Shown in pieces: positions 5,857 to 8,712 of a stretch of 8,712 nucleotides of DNA. A model generated the notes under the pieces. The model did no database searches. It saw nothing but the letters and a program-made list of their open reading frames with translations, and had not been told where the DNA came from. The stretch's first letter is position 1; every line of letters starts with the position of its first letter. The stretch is from NCBI GenBank assembly GCA_903834675.1, contig CAILKC010000470.1:1-8712 (forward strand). The letters are read 5' to 3'. A program made the position numbers and the translations under genes. This DNA is from an uncultured Victivallales bacterium. Its GTDB lineage: Bacteria; Verrucomicrobiota; Lentisphaeria; Oligosphaerales; JAFGRS01.

Positions 5857-6089
5857 AGGGTGTCTCCGGTAGGGTTCCGCGTAATGTGCCTCGCCATGGC
5901 AGGGTTGCCAGCCCGCCCTGGGCGCGGCTGGAAAGAGACCCGAGGCGCTGGCCCCGGAATGAACCCTGACGGCACTGTCTCTTGCGAGTACGGTGCGGGC
6001 GAGGTAGGTTTGATTGCGGCCTGCGAGAAGAGGTTCTGCCGGGGCAGAAGATTCGACGCGCCCGTGAAGCAGGCGCTTGGCGGTCCCCT
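5857..6089. promoter_or_regulatory. Divergent intergenic region between GH2 and the FGE-domain gene
   Basis: This 233-bp gap should contain start signals for both divergent genes. I see no convincing -35/-10 pair. CCAGCC (5908-5913) and GGCTGG (5926-5931) form an inverted repeat with a 12-bp centre and could be an operator. The GH2 side has a clear ribosome site (GGAG, 7 nt before ATG 5856). The plus-strand side has only a weak GGCGG before ATG 6090. Confidence 0.3.
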
Positions 6090-8390
6090 ATGGGAAACGA
6101 CCTCTATAGCAAGATTCTCGACCTGGCTCCGGGGCCGCGCCCGCCGGACCACTATGATCTCCTGGGGCTGAAGTGGTTCGAGCGCGACGCCGAGACCATC
6201 CACCGTGCCGGCCTGCAGCGCATGAAGGCGCTCAAGGCGTGGGACTTGCATCCGGACGCCGAGACGCAAGCGGCGGTGCAGGAGCTGCAGAATCAGGTCG
6301 GCGCTGCCCTGGCGACGTTGGAGGATGCCTCGCGCCGGCAGCGCTACGAGCTGGCTCTGGCCGCCGAGCTCGGCCTGGCCGCGCCAGCGCCGGTGGGCGC
6401 AGATGCCGTGCCGACTTCGGTGACCCCGGTGGCATCCGTGCCAGTGGTCGCGGCCGTTCCTGGTTCTCGAGGGCGGGACAAGGCCCGCCTACCATTCCGT
6501 TTTCGGGTTGGGGTGTGCGTTGCGGCGTTGGTGCTGCTGGTCTTTGCCACCATCGAGGGCCCCGCCTGGCTGCTCTTTGGGGGGCGCTGGCGCCGCGGCC
6601 AGGTTGCGACCCCCGGAACGCCGCCGGTCCGGTCCCGCGGCGCGCAGCCTGGCGAGAGGCAGGGCGCGGGTGCGGCAGGGGCGACGGAAGCGGCCAGCGT
6701 CGGCCGTCCCGCCAGCCCCAGCGCGAGCGCAGGGGTTCCGGTCAGCGGGCAGTCCTGGATCGTGCCCGAATTGGGTCTGGCGCTGGTCTGGGTGGCACCC
6801 GGGAGCTTCCAGATGGGCTCGAACGACGGAGCGCCTGACGAGAAGCCCGTACACACGGTGCGAATTTCGCGCGGGTATTGGCTGGGCAGGACGGAGCTGA
6901 CGCAGCCGGAATACTGGGCGCTCAGCGGCAAGAAGCCGAGCCGGTTCAGGGGTCCACTGCATCCGGTGGAGAGCGTCTCGTGGCGCGAGGCGCTGGGCTA
7001 CTGTGCTTTGTTGAGCGCCCGCGAGCGCGAGGCCGGACGCTTGCCTGCGGGGTACGAGTACCGCCTGCCGACCGAGGCGGAGTGGGAGTATGCGGCGCGG
7101 GGTGGAGCGCAGAGCCGGGGCACTCTCTACTCCGGTTCCGATGCGGCCGATGCGGTGGCGTGGTCTGGCGCCAACAGTTGGGAGACGGCTTGCCCCGTAG
7201 GCCAGAAGCAGGCCAACGAACTGGGCCTGTACGATCTGAGCGGCAATGTCTGGGAATGGTGCCTGGATAGCTACGCGGCGGACTACTATGTAAGCAGCCC
7301 GGAAACCGACCCGGCTAACCTGCTTGTGACCCCTTACCGCGCCGCTCGCGGGGGCAGTTGGGATAGGCCGTCGGCCTGCGGGCGGGTCACGGTCCGGGAG
7401 CGCGGCGGACCCGCAAGTTCGACCGAGTCCCTGGGCTTCCGTGTCTGCCTGGCGTCGGCGCTGGACAGCGGCGAGTCCGCCACGGAGCTGGCCCGCGCCT
7501 TGTTGACCCCGGCGGGGAACGCCGAGGAGAGGCCGAGCGCGCCTGCCGCCGCCGGGGATGCCGACGAGGCGCCGACGCGCCTGCCGCCGGTAGCGCCGGG
7601 CAAGCCGCCACGCAGTCGCCCGATCGAGGGCCTGCACTGGGCCGTCCCCGAACTGGGTATGCAGTTCGTCTGGGTTGCCCATGGAAGCTTCCGCATGGGC
7701 TCCAATAGCGGGGCGGCGGACGAGCAGCCGGAACACACGGTGCGGTTTGGGCGCGGGTTCTGGCTGGGCATGTGCGAAGTGACACAGGCTGAGTACGAGG
7801 CGCTCAGCGAGCGGAACCCCAGCCGGTTCAAGGGTCCGCGCCATCCGGTGGAGACGGTGTCCTGGAACGACGCCGTGGGGTACTGTGCGCGGCTGACGGA
7901 GCGGGAGCGCCTGGTCTCGCGGCTGCCGGCGGGGTATGAGTACCGTCTGCCAACCGAGGCGGAGTGGGAATACGCGGCCCGGGGCGGTGAGCGCAGCCGC
8001 TGGTACATCTACAGCGGCTCGAACCGTGCCGACGACGTGGCCTGGCACAACGCGAACAGCGGCGGGATGACGCACCCGGTCGGCCAGAAGCAGCCCAATG
8101 AGCTTGGCCTGTACGATCTGAGCGGCAATGTCTGGGAATGGTGCCTGGATGGCTACGACGAAGCCTACTACACCGCAAGCCCCGCCATCTCCCCGCTGAA
8201 TCTGCAGACGAGCAGTACCCGCGTCTACCGCGGTGGCAGTTGGGGCATAGCCCCTCGGGACGTGCGCTCAGTCTACCGGAATCGAGGCAAACCGGAGAAC
8301 GCGATCAGCGGTCTGGGCTTTCGCGTCAGCCTGGCGCCGCGGCTGGTGCCAGCCGCGGCCTCGGGTGTCGCGCCCGCCTGGCCGCGCTGA
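6090..8390 (+). CDS. J-domain-like, single-pass membrane protein with two FGE/SUMF1-type domains
   Basis: A 766-aa protein from ATG 6090 (MGNDLYSKIL). The open frame starts upstream, but residues before this Met are Arg-rich and unlike the family. Residues 16-90 form a J-domain-like helical module: HYDLLGL, then an HPD tripeptide at 54-56, then a helix ending RRQRYE. I know such N-terminal modules from planctomycetal proteins. A low-complexity linker leads to one transmembrane helix (about 138-164). More Arg/Lys precede it than follow it, so the N-terminus is predicted inside and the rest outside the membrane. Two FGE-sulfatase (PF03781-type) domains follow, at about 224-456 and 515-750, each with RLPTEAEWEYAARGG and LSGNVWEWCLD. 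They are joined by a Pro/Ala-rich linker. Neither shows the paired active-site cysteines of true sulfatase-modifying enzymes, so they are probably binding or structural domains or enzymes of another type. The partner and role are unknown. Confidence 0.9.
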   Translation: MGNDLYSKILDLAPGPRPPDHYDLLGLKWFERDAETIHRAGLQRMKALKAWDLHPDAETQAAVQELQNQVGAALATLEDASRRQRYELALAAELGLAAPAPVGADAVPTSVTPVASVPVVAAVPGSRGRDKARLPFRFRVGVCVAALVLLVFATIEGPAWLLFGGRWRRGQVATPGTPPVRSRGAQPGERQGAGAAGATEAASVGRPASPSASAGVPVSGQSWIVPELGLALVWVAPGSFQMGSNDGAPDEKPVHTVRISRGYWLGRTELTQPEYWALSGKKPSRFRGPLHPVESVSWREALGYCALLSAREREAGRLPAGYEYRLPTEAEWEYAARGGAQSRGTLYSGSDAADAVAWSGANSWETACPVGQKQANELGLYDLSGNVWEWCLDSYAADYYVSSPETDPANLLVTPYRAARGGSWDRPSACGRVTVRERGGPASSTESLGFRVCLASALDSGESATELARALLTPAGNAEERPSAPAAAGDADEAPTRLPPVAPGKPPRSRPIEGLHWAVPELGMQFVWVAHGSFRMGSNSGAADEQPEHTVRFGRGFWLGMCEVTQAEYEALSERNPSRFKGPRHPVETVSWNDAVGYCARLTERERLVSRLPAGYEYRLPTEAEWEYAARGGERSRWYIYSGSNRADDVAWHNANSGGMTHPVGQKQPNELGLYDLSGNVWEWCLDGYDEAYYTASPAISPLNLQTSSTRVYRGGSWGIAPRDVRSVYRNRGKPENAISGLGFRVSLAPRLVPAAASGVAPAWPR
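7224..8150 (+). repeat. Internal duplication within the FGE protein gene
   Basis: The two FGE domains are tandem copies. A 45-bp block is identical at 7224-7268 and 8106-8150 (882 bp, or 294 codons, apart); it encodes GLYDLSGNVWEWCLD. Further similarity, with scattered synonymous changes, covers the RLPTEAEWEYAARGG region (around 7063 and 7933). Other parts have diverged much more. This suggests an old duplication with strong constraint or local gene conversion in the core. Confidence 0.85.
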
Positions 8391-8410
8391 CGGGGGGCGA
8401 TCCGGCGGCG

Positions 8411-8464
8411 CGGGGGATACCGCGAACCCGCCCGAGACGGGCGCTGGCATCGCGGGCTCCAGGG
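8411..8464. repeat. Structured 54-bp intergenic repeat, copy 2
   Basis: It matches 4031-4084 with two differences. One (C at 8429) adds a base pair to the inner stem, CGCCCG (8429-8434) with CGGGCG (8438-8443). The other lies in the AGA loop. The outer stem CCGCGA (8420-8425) with TCGCGG (8450-8455) is kept. It starts 20 bp past the FGE gene stop. Changes that preserve pairing suggest that the folded form matters, or that the element spreads as a unit. Confidence 0.8.
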
Positions 8465-8712
8465 CCACAGTGAGTCCAAAGGGGGCGCAGGTCAGTTCCG
8501 TAGGGGTTTCTGTTTCGATCGTCTCCGCGTCCGGCGAGCAGAACGGGTCCCTTGACTCTTGGGGGAGACTTCCGGCGGGAGATGTCGCGAAGGCCAGACG
8601 CCGCGGAGCGCTGAAAGCGCGGCTATTCCTCAGCCCAGGGCAGCGCCCTGGGAATGGAATCCAAAACGAGATTGAGCCCTGCCGGGGCGGCATACCGACA
8701 GTCCATGGGCAC
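8465..8712. other. Non-coding tail with hairpins, probable second intergenic repeat
   Basis: I see no credible gene in this stretch. It holds a perfect 8-bp hairpin, CCCAGGGC (8634-8641) with GCCCTGGG (8645-8652) around AGC. A smaller one, GCGCT-GAA-AGCGC, lies at 8608-8620. The region around 8601-8660 looks to me like a dispersed intergenic repeat of PVC-group genomes that often gives spurious ORFs (PFPGRCPGLRNSRAFSA on the minus strand). That recognition is from memory and is not verified. The window ends inside this region, so its full extent is unknown. Confidence 0.4.

Noticed and set aside
4024..6171. Very long plus-strand open frame (715 codons)
   Set aside because: It lies antisense to the well-supported GH2 gene, is Val/Gly/Ala/Glu-rich with no recognisable domain, and is a GC-rich shadow.
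6489..8075. 528-codon minus-strand open frame
   Set aside because: It is antisense to the FGE-domain protein, Arg/Pro-rich with repeats mirroring the sense-strand duplication; a shadow.
8268..8693. Minus-strand 141-codon frame at the right edge
   Set aside because: It covers the 54-bp repeat and the hairpin region and runs into the FGE gene; typical spurious ORF from intergenic repeats.
1..8712. CRISPR array, insertion sequence or separate tRNA gene
   Set aside because: No regularly spaced repeats, no transposase and no cloverleaf other than the tmRNA ends were seen.

Overview
The window is GC-rich bacterial chromosome. It most likely comes from the Planctomycetota or a close PVC-type relative. 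The main clue is the large protein at 6090-8390. It joins an N-terminal J-domain-like module (PPDHYDLLGL...), of a kind I associate with planctomycetal proteins, to a transmembrane helix and two formylglycine-generating-enzyme (FGE/SUMF1) type domains. The solitary GH2 glycosidase and the structured intergenic repeats fit this. The lineage is an inference from gene style only.

Layout. (1) 2-457 (+) is the 3' end of a hybrid sensor histidine kinase: the last residues of the ATPase domain and an intact receiver domain. (2) 580-2086 (-) is a compact three-gene operon: a DUF6508 protein, a calcineurin-like metallophosphoesterase and a cpYpsA/'molybdenum carrier' SLOG-fold protein. Its junctions overlap by 13 nt and 4 nt. 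The last gene looks frameshifted near its 3' end. (3) 2281-3185 (+) is a divergent pair: an unrecognised 150-aa protein and a C_GCAxxG_C_C-type cysteine-rich protein. (4) 2856-3422 (-) is an unrecognised reading frame. It has an excellent ribosome binding site and a coding-like first half, but its second half runs antisense into the C_GCAxxG gene. (5) 3544-3897 (-) is a complete tmRNA gene (ssrA) with tag ANTELALAA, a good sigma70 promoter (TTGGGA-17-TATAGT) and a probable terminator. (6) 4117-5856 (-) is a complete GH2 glycoside hydrolase with both catalytic glutamates. (7) 6090-8390 (+), divergent from GH2, is the J-like/TM/FGE-FGE protein. (8) 8391-8712 has no gene but carries repeat-like structured DNA.

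A nearly identical 54-bp structured element lies just beyond the stop codons of both GH2 (4031-4084) and the FGE protein (8411-8464), in the same chromosomal orientation, so it brackets this gene pair. The 457-3422 block looks like accessory DNA beside ssrA, a classic island integration site, but no integrase or att duplication is visible. I see no CRISPR array, insertion sequence or tRNA. The best candidates for something less described are the J-like/TM/double-FGE protein, whose FGE domains lack the canonical cysteine pair, and the DUF6508-phosphoesterase-cpYpsA operon.
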